Of a stretch of DNA of 64,000 nt, positions 33,420-44,231 are shown piece by piece. This DNA comes from Cyathus striatus (lineage: Eukaryota; Basidiomycota; Agaricomycetes; Agaricales; Nidulariaceae). Each line of letters opens with the position of its first letter. Within the stretch, counting starts at the first letter, position 1. The position numbers and the translations under genes were made by a program. The stretch is from the NCBI GenBank assembly GCA_025738555.1, contig JAOVFP010000024.1, positions 62,001 to 126,000 of the forward strand, read 5' to 3'. The notes beneath the pieces are model-generated. The model did no database searches and was not told the origin of the DNA. It saw nothing but the letters and a program-made list of their open reading frames with translations.

Positions 33420-33998
33420 CAGCAGTTTGCAAAAAGGTTGGCACTCGCGCGCGTGAACAAAATGTAAACATTCATAATTAATAATGTGATCGAGCTAAGT
33501 ACCTGCCGTTTCGGGCCGAACACTCTGGTTGAGCTCATTCCGCCCAAATACTTATTCCTGCTACTCTCTAACCAACTTCGCTCCCCTGGCCAATCTCTAA
33601 CATACATAATCAACACATAACATGGGTTACCTCGCCATATCAAACAATGTCAAATGGGCTGCAATAAATAAGTATCTTGGATATGTTCATTGTTGGCCGA
33701 TTGCGGCAGTGTGTGACAACATAAGTATCATGGCTTGATCATGGCCATAAGAAAAGTTAGATGCAGATGTTTTAAATGTTTTAAAGCGCATAGTGCTTAG
33801 ATGGAATGTATGCCTGGAGAATAATATATAGATGGGAAGGGTACAACAGTACAAAAACGCGAGGTGAACCGAGATGGAATGAGTCTCAACCAGAGCGTTC
33901 GGCCCAAAACGGCAGGTACTTAGCTCGATCACATTATTAATTATGAATGTTTACATTTTGTTCACGCGCGCGAGTGCCAACCTTTTTGCAAACTGCTG
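33420..33998. mobile_element. Non-autonomous TIR element flanked by TA (Tc1/mariner-like MITE)
   Basis: A 579-bp element with inverted repeats of about 122 bp that begin CAGCAGTTTGCAAAAAGG, with only a few mismatches. TA dinucleotides lie at both borders (33418-33419 and 33999-34000). TA duplication and a CAG start are typical of Tc1/mariner/pogo-type elements. No coding capacity. It ends 221 bp ahead of the sorting nexin start codon. Confidence 0.78.
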
Positions 33999-34218
33999 TA
34001 AATGAACGTAGCCATGTAGTAAGTTTGCAGTCGATGCTCACTGGCGCTAGCGCTCATCATTGGTCGCGGGCCGCGACGGTGACTGAAACTAGCTTCCCCA
34101 CGGACCCGCTCACGCTGCAGTAAGTACTTACACTGTACAGGATACTTACTTGTCTTGAATACTTCAAGCTTCAAAGGTTCATTAATCGTTAATCATTTCA
34201 GTTCATCCATTCATTTTC

Positions 34219-36780
34219 ATGGAGGCTACACTGCCTAGAACCGTAAACCATATGGCTGATATGAACGACAAACTTCCTCCTCAATCACACGACTTCGATG
34301 TGGGGCTTAACACTTCCGTTGCCTGGACTAGTAAACCCGAACCTTCACTTTCACAAGGAGTCATGACAATCCAAAATTCACCCGAAAGCATTTCAAATCA
34401 CCGTATGCTGTCAGGCGATGTGATTGAAGTCGACGTGCACCACCGAGGGCAGACCGCATGGGCCATATATCCATTCGCTGGTCAAGTTAAATTTCAAGAA
34501 TTAAGCAAGCTGGAAGCCGGTGATGAATTAAATGTCTTGCAAGAAAACATTGGCGAGGGTCGAAGCCTAGTACGCACCTTAGGCAGCGGTGAAATTGGAT
34601 TGCTTCCTGTAAATTATTATACAGTACGTCCTTCCGTTGATTCCTGTTGCGTATGATGCACTCCTTATGTAAAGTTATACTGACGACCCGCTTCATATCC
34701 AGTATATACATAATTCCCGCCATTCTGCTGTAGTTCAAAATGCGTCAGAAACGTCACCATCCCAGGCATCGTCAAAATCCTCTCCTGTGGACGATCCTCT
34801 CAGTAGTTCGCCTGGGAATATTGCTTCCTCCTTGTCACGTTCTATTTTACTACAAACTACTACATCAGAATGGATTCGTGCGTTTGCGTTTCCAAGCTTT
34901 AGACAAAGTATTCTGGGCGGTAAATCCCTTAATCGTTTCTCGAACTTTGTTACGAGTGGAGCGGAAGCATGGATTTTGTCGGAGACTTCCGACATCGATG
35001 CTGAATGCGAAATTGGAAAAACGCGAAACGAGAAGACCACCCATGAAAGAGGCAGCACCTCCGACTCTCAAATCGAGGGAAGCAGCAAATCGAGTAATGA
35101 GGTGGACCGCCATTATATTGACGTCGGGCCAGCATGGACAGAAAAGATTCCCGCAATCAAAATCCTTGTTCATTCACCCGAAAAGCGTATTGCTGGTACA
35201 AATTCCTTTATAATGTACACCATTACAACTTTTTTTCAATGCGATAGTTCCAAAGTCCTTGGGTCATATCCTCTTACAGTATACCGTCGATTTTCCCACT
35301 TTAATTTATTGAACACCATACTCTTGCGCAGGTTACCTGCGATTGCGCTTCCTCCTCTTCCAGAGAAACAATATACTGGGAAGGAGTCCAAGGATTTTAT
35401 TGAAGCTAGAAGGGGTGATCTTGAACGCTATCTCGAAAAGCTAGCTGGCCATCCTGTGATTAGATATGCAGACATATTCACACTTTTTCTAAGTTGTGAT
35501 AATGATAACGTGAGTTTAACTCATCCATGCTTTTACTGGGAAGCTGAATACATGTTTATTTATAGGAGTGGCATAGCTATTTAGCTAAGCATTCGTCACT
35601 CCCATCTATCGGTGCATCCTTCTTTGCCAATGTATATCATCCTGCTTTCAACATTGACGTACAGGATGCTGAAGCGGCAGAAAAAGGTTTTCACGCTCAT
35701 ATTAAAGCCAACAGTCTAGGAATTCAGTGCATACGGAATATATTTAGCAACATCAGAGACGTTAGAATTGGTCAGGACATTTCCGTGGCGCACTCATTGT
35801 CTTCTGATGCGAAATCCAGAAATGTCAAAGGCAGAACGCTTATTATCCTATTCCTTATTGTCGTTGATCACACCCAGCTTAAATTCGCGAGCTGTTACAA
35901 AGGAAAATTTCCAGAGGGTTGTACGCGGGGGCTCAGCTGCATCTGATCCGGAAGAAGATTTAACATTGAATACTTGGTGTTGGCGAGAGGGATGTAAAGG
36001 TATCTCTGACATTTATAAGGTTTCATCCCCTCTCATCACATACATGCCAGAATGTTTAAAGCTTTCTAAGGGTATTCAATTAACAGCTGAATCCCTTCAC
36101 AGTGTTGCCGACCTATATGATGATCATGTAATACCATCACCTTCCGCCTTATCTATAATTCTGTTTTTACCATATTTTCAGGCCCGGAGGACCCAGCTAG
36201 CTACCCATGAATATTTGAAAAAAATGGCACATCCTGACCGCATCTATGAGGTTGGTTGCTGTGTACGAATCTGAATTTATATTTCACTTTCAACAGGGAG
36301 TAGTTGCAACGCATGAATCTACATTATCCAGATACAGAGCTACCATATCGAATACGGGACAGGTAATTCTTCAATATTGTAGTCGTATTACTGTTGTTGA
36401 GCCCCCGCAAACGTCAGTCTACGGAAGAGGGTGTTTTGTCACGTTGTGAGACGGTTCTCAATACCACCATGGCCGAAATGGAGGTTTACCATCAGCAAAA
36501 GCTAGACGAGTTTCATGCGCTGACATTAGATCACTTGGACGGGGAAATTTCTTTTTACGAAAAGGTAATAACATATTCACATACAAATTATAATATAACT
36601 TAATTGTAGCATACCTAGGTTTTGAATCGTTTAAAGACATCTCGTCGTCGCCTATCAGGTACGGCGTATGACGAGCTAGCCGATTCTCCTCGCCCGACGT
36701 CACGGTATGAAAGAGAGCTGGACAAGCCACGATGGAATGCGACCCCGCTTCCACAACCTTATCCCCATGTATTTGACTGA
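34219..36780 (+). CDS. Sorting nexin with SH3, PX and BAR domains (SNX9-like)
   Basis: Nine exons: 34219-34623, 34703-35509, 35566-35770, 35820-35999, 36051-36127, 36182-36250, 36297-36362, 36418-36564, 36619-36780. They sum to 705 residues. The SH3 domain is at about 78-135 (AIYPFAGQ, ELSKLEAGDELNVL, IGLLPVNYY), though the usual tryptophan is not evident (GEGRSLV). The PX domain is around residues 290-405 (VYRRFSHFNLLNTIL, LPPLPEKQY, RRGDLERYLEKL), with phosphoinositide-binding RRFS. The BAR domain fills the rest (EMSKAERLLSYSLLSLI, SLHSVADLYDDH). Such proteins tubulate membrane during endocytosis and endosomal sorting. All phases close. Confidence 0.93.
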
Positions 36781-37262
36781 GCGGTGCTCAGTGAGTAGCT
36801 GTAATGGCAGCCAGTGAATTAACGTGGTAAGAGTAATCCTGTTGCTGGAAAGTTAAAGCATGCTATGCGCATATGTTATTATGTAGACGATACATGTTTT
36901 TCGTTTGTTTTCATTGTTCCTTGAAAGTGGAATTTGCCGCGCGTCCCGACTCCCGGAGTCCCTATAAGTACGGTGTAATCACTTGTAATCAATGTGCAAT
37001 CTCGGATGTGACAGAAAAGGAGGGAACGTTATGGCATGTTTGGCATTCGGAGGCAAACGCCAAATATGGACCGATCTGTTAGGATCTGCAATCTGAGATG
37101 TGATATTAGCAAGGGTGACTTACCTGAAAGGATGAGTAGAATCGCTTTCGCCCATCACCCTGGCCAGCTCCTTAGCATTTCCCGGAAATATAAAGCCTAG
37201 GGACCACCCACAACTGCCATGTACGTCTGTGTTTCGCATATCTTTCATGAGCAGTCTTCAGA
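36781..37262. other. Intergenic, sorting nexin to HMG gene
   Basis: Spacer of 480 bp between two genes on the same strand. It should contain the HMG gene promoter. No repeat or RNA gene seen. Confidence 0.5.
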
Positions 37263-38527
37263 ATGACCTCCAGTTTTTTCATGGTGAGAAGTTCATTCTG
37301 TAGCCACCTCTTCAAAGTTCACTTTCATGCAGATCAAAGTACTTCCATACGTCATCAGAGTTCGTCTCTAGATCTGGTCAACCATTCCCTTCCTGCACAG
37401 AGCCATTTCTTCTCCGTATATGACTATACACAAACGGATGAGCCTGCATTGCTACGCAGTGGCAATTCCCGCCGTGCACGTCCAGCTAGCTTTACTACTG
37501 AAGTATCTTTGTCAACGCCCCTTATACGCGCTGCTAGGTCTCGTTCCCTGGATCCCAATCATATTCCGCGTCCTCGCAATGCATTTATGATTTTCAGGTC
37601 CGAATTTGCAGCTGGCCAGAAAATTGGGCGCAACATAGAGCACGACCATAGGCATATAAGTCGCATAGTAGGTCATATTTGGAACCAAATGTCCGAGTCA
37701 GAAAAGGATGTATGGCGAAGAAAAGCAGAAGATGAGAAACTGGAGCATCTACAGAGATACCCGGGCTATCGCTTTTGCCCTAGTACTCGTTCTAAGCCTC
37801 CCACGCGAAGGAATGTCAAACGCAATGGCGCGGAAGAGCTCTTACGTTGTCAACGGGTCGCAGAGCTCCTGATGTCGGGGAAGCAAGGAGAAGAACTCGT
37901 CAACGCAGTGAAGAGTATTAGCTCAATTGCTTCTCCCTCTGTTTTGATGGGGCATGAACGTCCACCCATTGCCGCAACGAAGAGAGAGGCGAGTCAGTCC
38001 GAGACTTCACGATCATCACTCGGAATAAATAAGCCCATACCTGCTGCTATTTCTTCTCAGTGCGAGGCAGAGTGTCCGGTCTTTCTGAGCCCTCTCCTTC
38101 CTCCTGCAAGTAATCCCGAACATTTATTGTCACTGGTGTGTTCAGACTCCGAATTTCGGTGCATGTTTTGAAAAGTCTGACATTTATTTTATCTTAGCAT
38201 AACTATCCATTTAATAGTGCCTATTGTGGGTTGGATTTACACTCTGATCAAGTCCAAGCGGACGTAAATAGTGGCAATAATGCGTCAAACTCGCGAGAGA
38301 TTGCTCACTCGTCTTTCTTTTCATCGTCTGGGACATATGTTCCCGAAGACAAGTATTGTATGAATTCGCTTATCCCTCCTATGCAGTCGGAACCTTTTTT
38401 TTACGACCTTGGTCCGACAACGTCATCACCTATAAACAACTCACCTTACCCTTCTTCAATAGAAACTCACTATTATCCACATTCTATGCCGTATTCTCAG
38501 CATGATTTGTACCCTTCCCTAAACTAG
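37263..38527 (+). CDS. HMG-box transcription factor
   Basis: Two exons, 37263-38135 and 38198-38527, coding for 400 residues. The HMG box is at about residues 98-172. It begins HIPRPRNAFMIFRSEFA and continues HISRIVGHIWNQMSESEKDV, the MATA_HMG type with the Asn that intercalates DNA bases. A basic stretch (SKPPTRRNVKRNG) follows. The C-terminal part is rich in Ser, Pro and Tyr, as in activation regions. No partner homeodomain or pheromone gene is nearby, so this is not evidence for a mating-type locus. The N-terminal start is the first in-frame ATG; an extra upstream exon cannot be excluded. Confidence 0.88.
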
Positions 38528-38632
38528 ACTACATGATGTTTACGTTTCGTTATGAAGAATAATGTACGAAGGCAAATAATTGACAATGAGTTCAATTGAC
38601 CATGTTCGTACTGTATGTAGTCTATGTAAATG

Positions 38633-39674
38633 CTAGGTCGTCCCTAAAGCTTCGAACGCACAAATACCCATCCGCCCGAAAAGAGTTGCGCAGCCAACAA
38701 CAGCAGCTCCAGCCTTCTTCATCCTTTTGGCTGCTTCTTTGGATGTAACGCCTCCCGCGCCAATTATCACTATATTCTTTAATTTCTTGTGATTTTGCAA
38801 TAATTGGTTGAACGTGTAAACGTTGCCTAGTGCCAACGGATGAAGCAAATCGCCTGCGAGTCCTCCAACTGCGGTGGGAAGCGCAAACTGAGCTCGATCA
38901 TCTACGGGATCTCCTTGTTCGGAGAAGAGCAAGGAGTTTCCGAGCGTATTTGTACACGTGAAGAATGAAATAGGGCATCCCGTCGATTCTCCCATATAAG
39001 AGATTGAATCAATAACATCGAGGACGGCAGTGAACTGTTCTTTGTAAACGAAAGGTGGTAATTTAAGTCCGATTGTTAGTGAATTATCCTTTGCATGCTC
39101 TTCCATAAACACTTTGAGCATAGGAAGCAATGCACCAAACACGTAGCCAGACGGAGACGCGTTTGGAATATTCGGGCATGACGTATTGAGTTCTATAGCG
39201 ATGCGGGAAGAGTGCATGTGTGTCTGGGAGTCTGGTATGTCACCTAGTCTTCGACGAAGTTCTTGAATTGAAGCGACCATAGATTGCAAAGTGTTGGGAT
39301 CTGATGCCGTTATACTAACGATGAACGGCTTGGTATTGGCAGAGTTCTTTGAGGAGGTCAACACTTGCTCGACCCATTTAAGATAGATTGCAAGGGAATA
39401 GGGCGAGTATCCGAAAGAGTTCAAAGTCGTCAGTGATTCTGTGGCAAAGGTAACCTATTATGTGTCGTAATACGAATACAGTCACAGGGGAACGGGGGAA
39501 TCATACAGTATTGGATTCATTCTCTCTATACCCAGCAGTTGTTGCAGTTCGCGTGGTAACAGCTCCCGTATATGGGGAATCATACAGGTCTTGCAGCTGT
39601 TGCAAATCGGAAGACCAAGCACAAGAAGTGTTAATAAGAGCAGGAGAAATGTGAATGCTGCCGATGTTTACCAT
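38633..39674 (-). CDS. ura1: Dihydroorotate dehydrogenase, class 1A type
   Basis: Oxidises dihydroorotate to orotate in pyrimidine synthesis; class 1A enzymes are cytosolic FMN dimers. Exons 39674-39507 and 39454-38633 join in phase to 329 residues, close to yeast Ura1 (314). Visible motifs: substrate loop ELNTSCPNIPNASPSGY with the Cys used as base in class 1A, IGLKLPP, TNTLGNSL, GGLAGDLLHPLALGNV, and the FMN phosphate site IIGAGGVTSKEAAKRM followed by GAAVVGCATLFG. No signal or membrane anchor of the mitochondrial class 2 enzymes is seen. It converges on the HMG gene with 105 bp between stops. Related class 1A paralogues with other substrates are possible. Confidence 0.88.
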
Positions 39675-39904
39675 CGCAATGCCAGAGAAAGTTAACAGCG
39701 CTATGGCATGATGCGTATTATAATATGCTCTTATGGGCGATAAAGAAAAGATGACAGTAACATAGTAACAATCAGTCACATGAAATGACCGATCCTTATG
39801 CACCCAAGTACATAACAGTAAGTGACATATCTGATACATCATTATCGTGCACTTGGTGGTGGAAGTTGAAAATGGCTATAGAATGGATAAAGCAACTATA
39901 AGCA

Positions 39905-40788
39905 TTACTGCTTTAGAAGATCTTCTCGTTCTAGCACTGATTTTTCTAGCTTGATGAGGATTGTTGTGCGAGTGGGATACTGTGAGTTGGGAGTGTTGTG
40001 GGCGGTCACTCTAGCAGGCTATTCAGATGGTAAGTATTTAACACGACGCGGTCGTGGAGATGTACATACAAAACCCAGTCCATCTAAAACAGCCTCTACT
40101 ATACCGGCTGTAAAGGATGAGCAGCTGAGTTGACTCATATCTCGCGGTACGGAAATATGTCGCTCAAAGGGAGGATCATTGTCAATAATCATGTCTGGAA
40201 ATTAGAGGATGAATGCGAGATCGAAGGGAAAGTGAGAAAGACGGACGGACACTCGTCAGCATTTTCTACGCTCTTTTCGATGGCGTCTGCAGGTTTTCCG
40301 AAGACAGCCTTCCATAATTGGGTATGTATTGACATGAGGGCGGGCAAGAAGCGTATTTCGCGCTTCGGGGTTTTGGAGGATGCCTCGGCTCGCCATGACA
40401 TGAGTTCGAGAACGCGTGTGCCAACTCGGTATCCGAGGGTATTCAATCTGGAAAGTGGGTCAGGAGAGGGAAGGGAAGGAAAGGCCGGGACGAACCTGCG
40501 CTCAAGGTCATTGATACCGCTGACACGGCTTTGAGTGTATTGGACGAGTTCTGAAAAGAGAAAGGCATAGGCTGAGGCAGAGACTTCGGCTATGCGAGTC
40601 TTGTTGAGATTCCTATCGTAGATGTTAGGACGGTTTGGGAGGGAGGACTTTGCAAGGGTGGATTGGATGGAGGGGGCTGAAGGAAGAGAGAAGCGTGTTG
40701 AGGTTGTGGTTGGGGAGAGATGTTCGGCGGAGGACTGGGAGGATGTGGAGAGAACTGAGAGTCGAGGATGTGGTTGAGAGTAAGCCAT
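39905..40788 (-). CDS. trs31: TRAPP complex subunit 5 (Trs31)
   Basis: A core subunit of the TRAPP complexes that activate Rab1/Ypt1 in ER-Golgi traffic. Exons 40788-40496, 40447-40251, 40194-40070 and 40018-39905 give 242 residues. The Bet3-fold begins at NIYDRNLNKTR and continues with AFLFSELVQYTQ, then LNTLGYRVGTRVLELMSWR across intron 1. The second half reads GKPADAIEKSVENADEYM, SQLSCSSFTAGIVEAVLDGL and ILIKLEKSVLEREDLL. The first 55 residues are a Ser/Thr-rich leader. It is transcribed away from the BTB gene, sharing a promoter of about 440 bp that contains a minisatellite. Confidence 0.94.
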
Positions 40789-40857
40789 GTAGAGGTGTGA
40801 TATTAATAATATTAGTTGTAGTAAGTGACAATAGTATGATAATAGAATCTAATGGTA

Positions 40858-41095
40858 GTTGTAGTAATAGTAATAATAGTAGTTGTAATAATACTAATAG
40901 TTGTAGTAATAATAGTAGTTGTAATAATACTAATAGTTGTAGTAATAATAGTAGTTGTAATAATACTAATAGTTGTAGTAATAATAGTAGTTGTAATAAT
41001 ACTAATAGTTGTAGTAATAATAGTAGTTGTAATAATACTAATAGTTGTAGTAATAATAGTAGTTGTAATAATAATAATGGCTGTTGTAATAATAA
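40858..41095. repeat. 36-bp minisatellite in a divergent promoter
   Basis: Five or more tandem copies of a 36-bp unit, phased at 40893, 40929, 40965, 41001 and 41037. The unit is built from TAA/TAG/TTG triplets and contains ACTAATAGTTGTAG. It has no G-C rich core and produces open frames in several registers, none coding. It lies between the starts of the Trs31 and BTB genes. Confidence 0.9.
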
Positions 41096-41232
41096 TACTA
41101 GTAATGAAATAATAATATAACCATCATCGACCCCACCTCGGCCACGACACGCCCATTTGATCCCGGACAGTCTCCCAATACAAAACAGATGCCCGATCCT
41201 TGAGCAAGAGTCGCTAGCTTTCCCACTTGTCC

Positions 41233-43966
41233 ATGTCCTCTCCTCTCTCCATACCCCCTTCCCATCTCGACATCCAGTCCCATCTATACTCCTCCTTTCT
41301 CCAGGGCAGAACCGCCGACGTCGCCCTTCGTGTCCTTGGCTCTTGGACCGCCGTCTACAATCTCCATCGCGTCGTCCTCATACAATCTGCAAGTATTTTC
41401 ATATGAGCTCTCGCCCCTGATTTACCTCTCTCTCCCCACACAGGGCTTCTTCCGCTCCCTCTTCACCGCAGGGTTCAGCGAGTCTTCCAGCGCGAGCGCT
41501 TCTACTCGTGCTCCTGAAGAGATCCACATCCGCTTTGACGATCGAAACATAACACGTGCAGGTCAGTCTCCTTAAGTTCTTGCCTTCACTCTGCTAACAC
41601 AGCTTCTAGCCTTCGAGTGAGTTGCCCCATTTCTCCCCATCATTCACATCTATAATCTATATTTATGTTATCTCTTAGATTATGCATCTCGAGACTCTAC
41701 GGCGGAGGTCCGCCCCTCCATATTCCCCCAAGCCTCGTTCCTTCCACCTCTCAACCTCTCACGCCCCCCTTTCACCAGTCCGACTTCATTGATCCTCCCC
41801 TCCCCCCCAATCACCATCTTGCTACACCCCGGTTCCTCTTGTCCCTTTTAGCAACTTCCATCTATCTGTCCATTCCCTCAGTAGCTTCTCAGGCACTCCA
41901 TCTCATCCTATCTACTGTCGGTCCTTTTACCGTTATTCCATACCTTAATTTCGCCCTCGGTCGTCCAATTCCATCTTCCTCTGCAGAGGAACCCACAGCC
42001 GCTACTGGACTGGAAAACGTTGCACAGATTGTTCCCGAATACATATCCCCATCTGCAGCGGCATCTTCGTCGGATGTGTCAAACTCCAAACTTGAAGGCG
42101 ATGTCGAGAAAGCTATATCTCATTCGACATACTGTGACTCCACCAACTCCTCAGACGACGAACAAGAAGAGAGCCATCCATCGTATCATTATGGTGCGCT
42201 CTCCGACAAAATCGGAGAGGCATGTGCCTGTTGGCTTGCTCGATGGGCTACTGATATGTTTCTTCTCGAGGATGGCGGAGCAGGTGATAAAGAAAACCGT
42301 CCCATATTATCTAGAAAGCGTGCACAAACTTTGCCCACCACCTCGTCCACTGTCGATATCAATCCACTTAGTGCTGAACCGGAGCTCTTGTCTAAAGTGC
42401 CACTGATTTGGCGTCGCGGAGGACTTACTCCGGTATGGATAGCTGCTCTCGTCTCTGCAGATACCCTTTTCATAAGGGGCGAAAGAGAGAGATATGAATT
42501 TGCACGATCGGTCGTCGAGTTACGTAGGAAAGACGGGATCCTGGAAAGTGAAGAAGAAATATGGAGCAACATGTTCTCCAGGGCCATCTATTATATGAAT
42601 ATGGTTCGTTATTTGGCATTCAGTGATGTCTCAATCTAATGTTTAAGCTTTGCAGACATTTGAAGAACTCATGGCCATCGCTAACGATATATCACCAACT
42701 ACGCAACGTCCTTATGTCCAATTGGCGGTGATGCAAGATGCTCATTGGAAGCACTCTATCTTCCGCAATCAGATAACATATCGACCGACGACTTCGTTTT
42801 ATACCACAGGTGCTTCACAAGCGATACCATCTTCCCCTCCTCCTCGTGACAAAGAATTAGGTGTAACGGTAACTACAGCTGGCATTCTATCCAAGAAACC
42901 TTCAACAGGAGAACTAGGAGCATCCGATGAAATTCAGTCCAGCCAATATTTTGCTGTGCCTGGTGACTCTTCTCTTCGCATTGGCGATGGCGGGTTGCAT
43001 GCACGCGCAAACCAGAACAACCTACCTCCTTCCATGGAGGATTTGTTCGCTGCGACGCTTTTGCAATCACCGCTTGCCCCCCAGAACTCAGAAAGAGGCA
43101 CTATCAATCCGCGGACAAATGCTATGTCCAAAGTTTCCACATCCGAAGCCAACTTTTTTGGGCTTCTTTCATCTCCTTACACGGCAGATTCTTGTATCCT
43201 ATCGGATCCTGAAGGTACTGTGCGCTGGTCTCCTTACCCCCCGTATCGATTTGCTGTTGAGTTCTGGGACCTGGACTTGCTGAAGGAGAAGTCACGATTA
43301 CATTCACATACTGTATGGTATGCAGGCAGTCTTTTCAACATCTATATCCAGGTTGTGAAGAAGAAAAATCAAACACAGCTGGGTATCTACCTCCATCGGC
43401 AATCCACTGTGGATCCTATTCCTGCTGCCAGTGCACCTAGTCCTACTTTAAATGAGGACAGGTCTTCTGGTGCAGAGCCTAGTCTACGAAGCCGTGGACC
43501 TTCTCTACCTTCTTTAGTATCATCATCCCCCAGTGTTCAGCAACGCTCACCTGCTACAATTACTTTATCTCGGAGTGCGACCCCACTAGTTACTTCTATT
43601 AATCCACTTCGTTCATCTACTCCAATTACAGGTTCCCCCCCGTCTTCATCTTCAACTTCTAATTCTTCCAGTTCATTTCTTTCTACCTCAACTCCGACTG
43701 CTCCTCCTCAGCCGTATCGCGATCCCAGACCGCAGATTTCTGCATACTTTACCATTAGCTGTGCCAGCGCCACTGGATCAACTCAGACGCGTTTCACTAG
43801 TGCACCTGATGTTTTCTCGGTTAGCCAAAGTTGGGGTTGGAAGTCCAGTTCACTACGTGCTGAAGAATACATCGAGATTTTGCCTGAAGGCGCTATCTCG
43901 ATGAAGCCGAGCCGCAATAGCAGGGCGCGTAGTTTCAGAGCAACTGTTGTATTAGGACTTGTATAA
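41233..43966 (+). CDS. BTB/POZ domain protein
   Basis: Five exons: 41233-41388, 41444-41561, 41610-41616, 41679-42603, 42656-43966, giving 838 residues. The BTB fold is at about 10-120 (YSSFLQGRTADVALRVL, YNLHRVVLIQSGFFRSLF, ITRAAFELCISRLYGG). Such domains dimerise and often recruit cullin-3 ligases. A Ser/Pro-rich insert and a second conserved region (PYRFAVEFWDLDLLKEKS) follow. The layout resembles fungal germ-cell-less-like BTB proteins. Intron 1 starts with GC (GCAAGT), and exon 3 is only seven bases (CCTTCGA). Both were needed to restore the conserved helix of the BTB domain. The last 180 residues include a long Ser/Thr/Pro tract. Confidence 0.85.
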
Positions 43967-44231
43967 TAATCTAATTAAATACATATTTATGCAATATTTA
44001 TGTGTTGAATTCAAATATTCATGTGTTACAAGTTGCGTTTGTTTGCAACCAAGGGCTTCGCCTCGCTGACCAATGTACTTACACTAACGATTATGGACGT
44101 CGTCATTAAGTTTGCATTAAGTAACACTGGCCTCGGTACTACTTACTGCTTCTTACCCTTCCACAGATCAGCTCTACCGTGCCCAATTTATACATCTATA
44201 CTGTTCTAGCTTCCTCTAAATTTGGAGTATT

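Noticed and set aside
37263..38527. Mating-type locus
   Set aside because: An HMG box alone is not enough; no homeodomain pair, pheromone or receptor gene is present nearby.
40635..41120. 161-codon ORF rich in Ser/Cys/Asn and its Val/Ile counterpart
   Set aside because: Arises from the 36-bp minisatellite and the antisense of trs31 exon 1.
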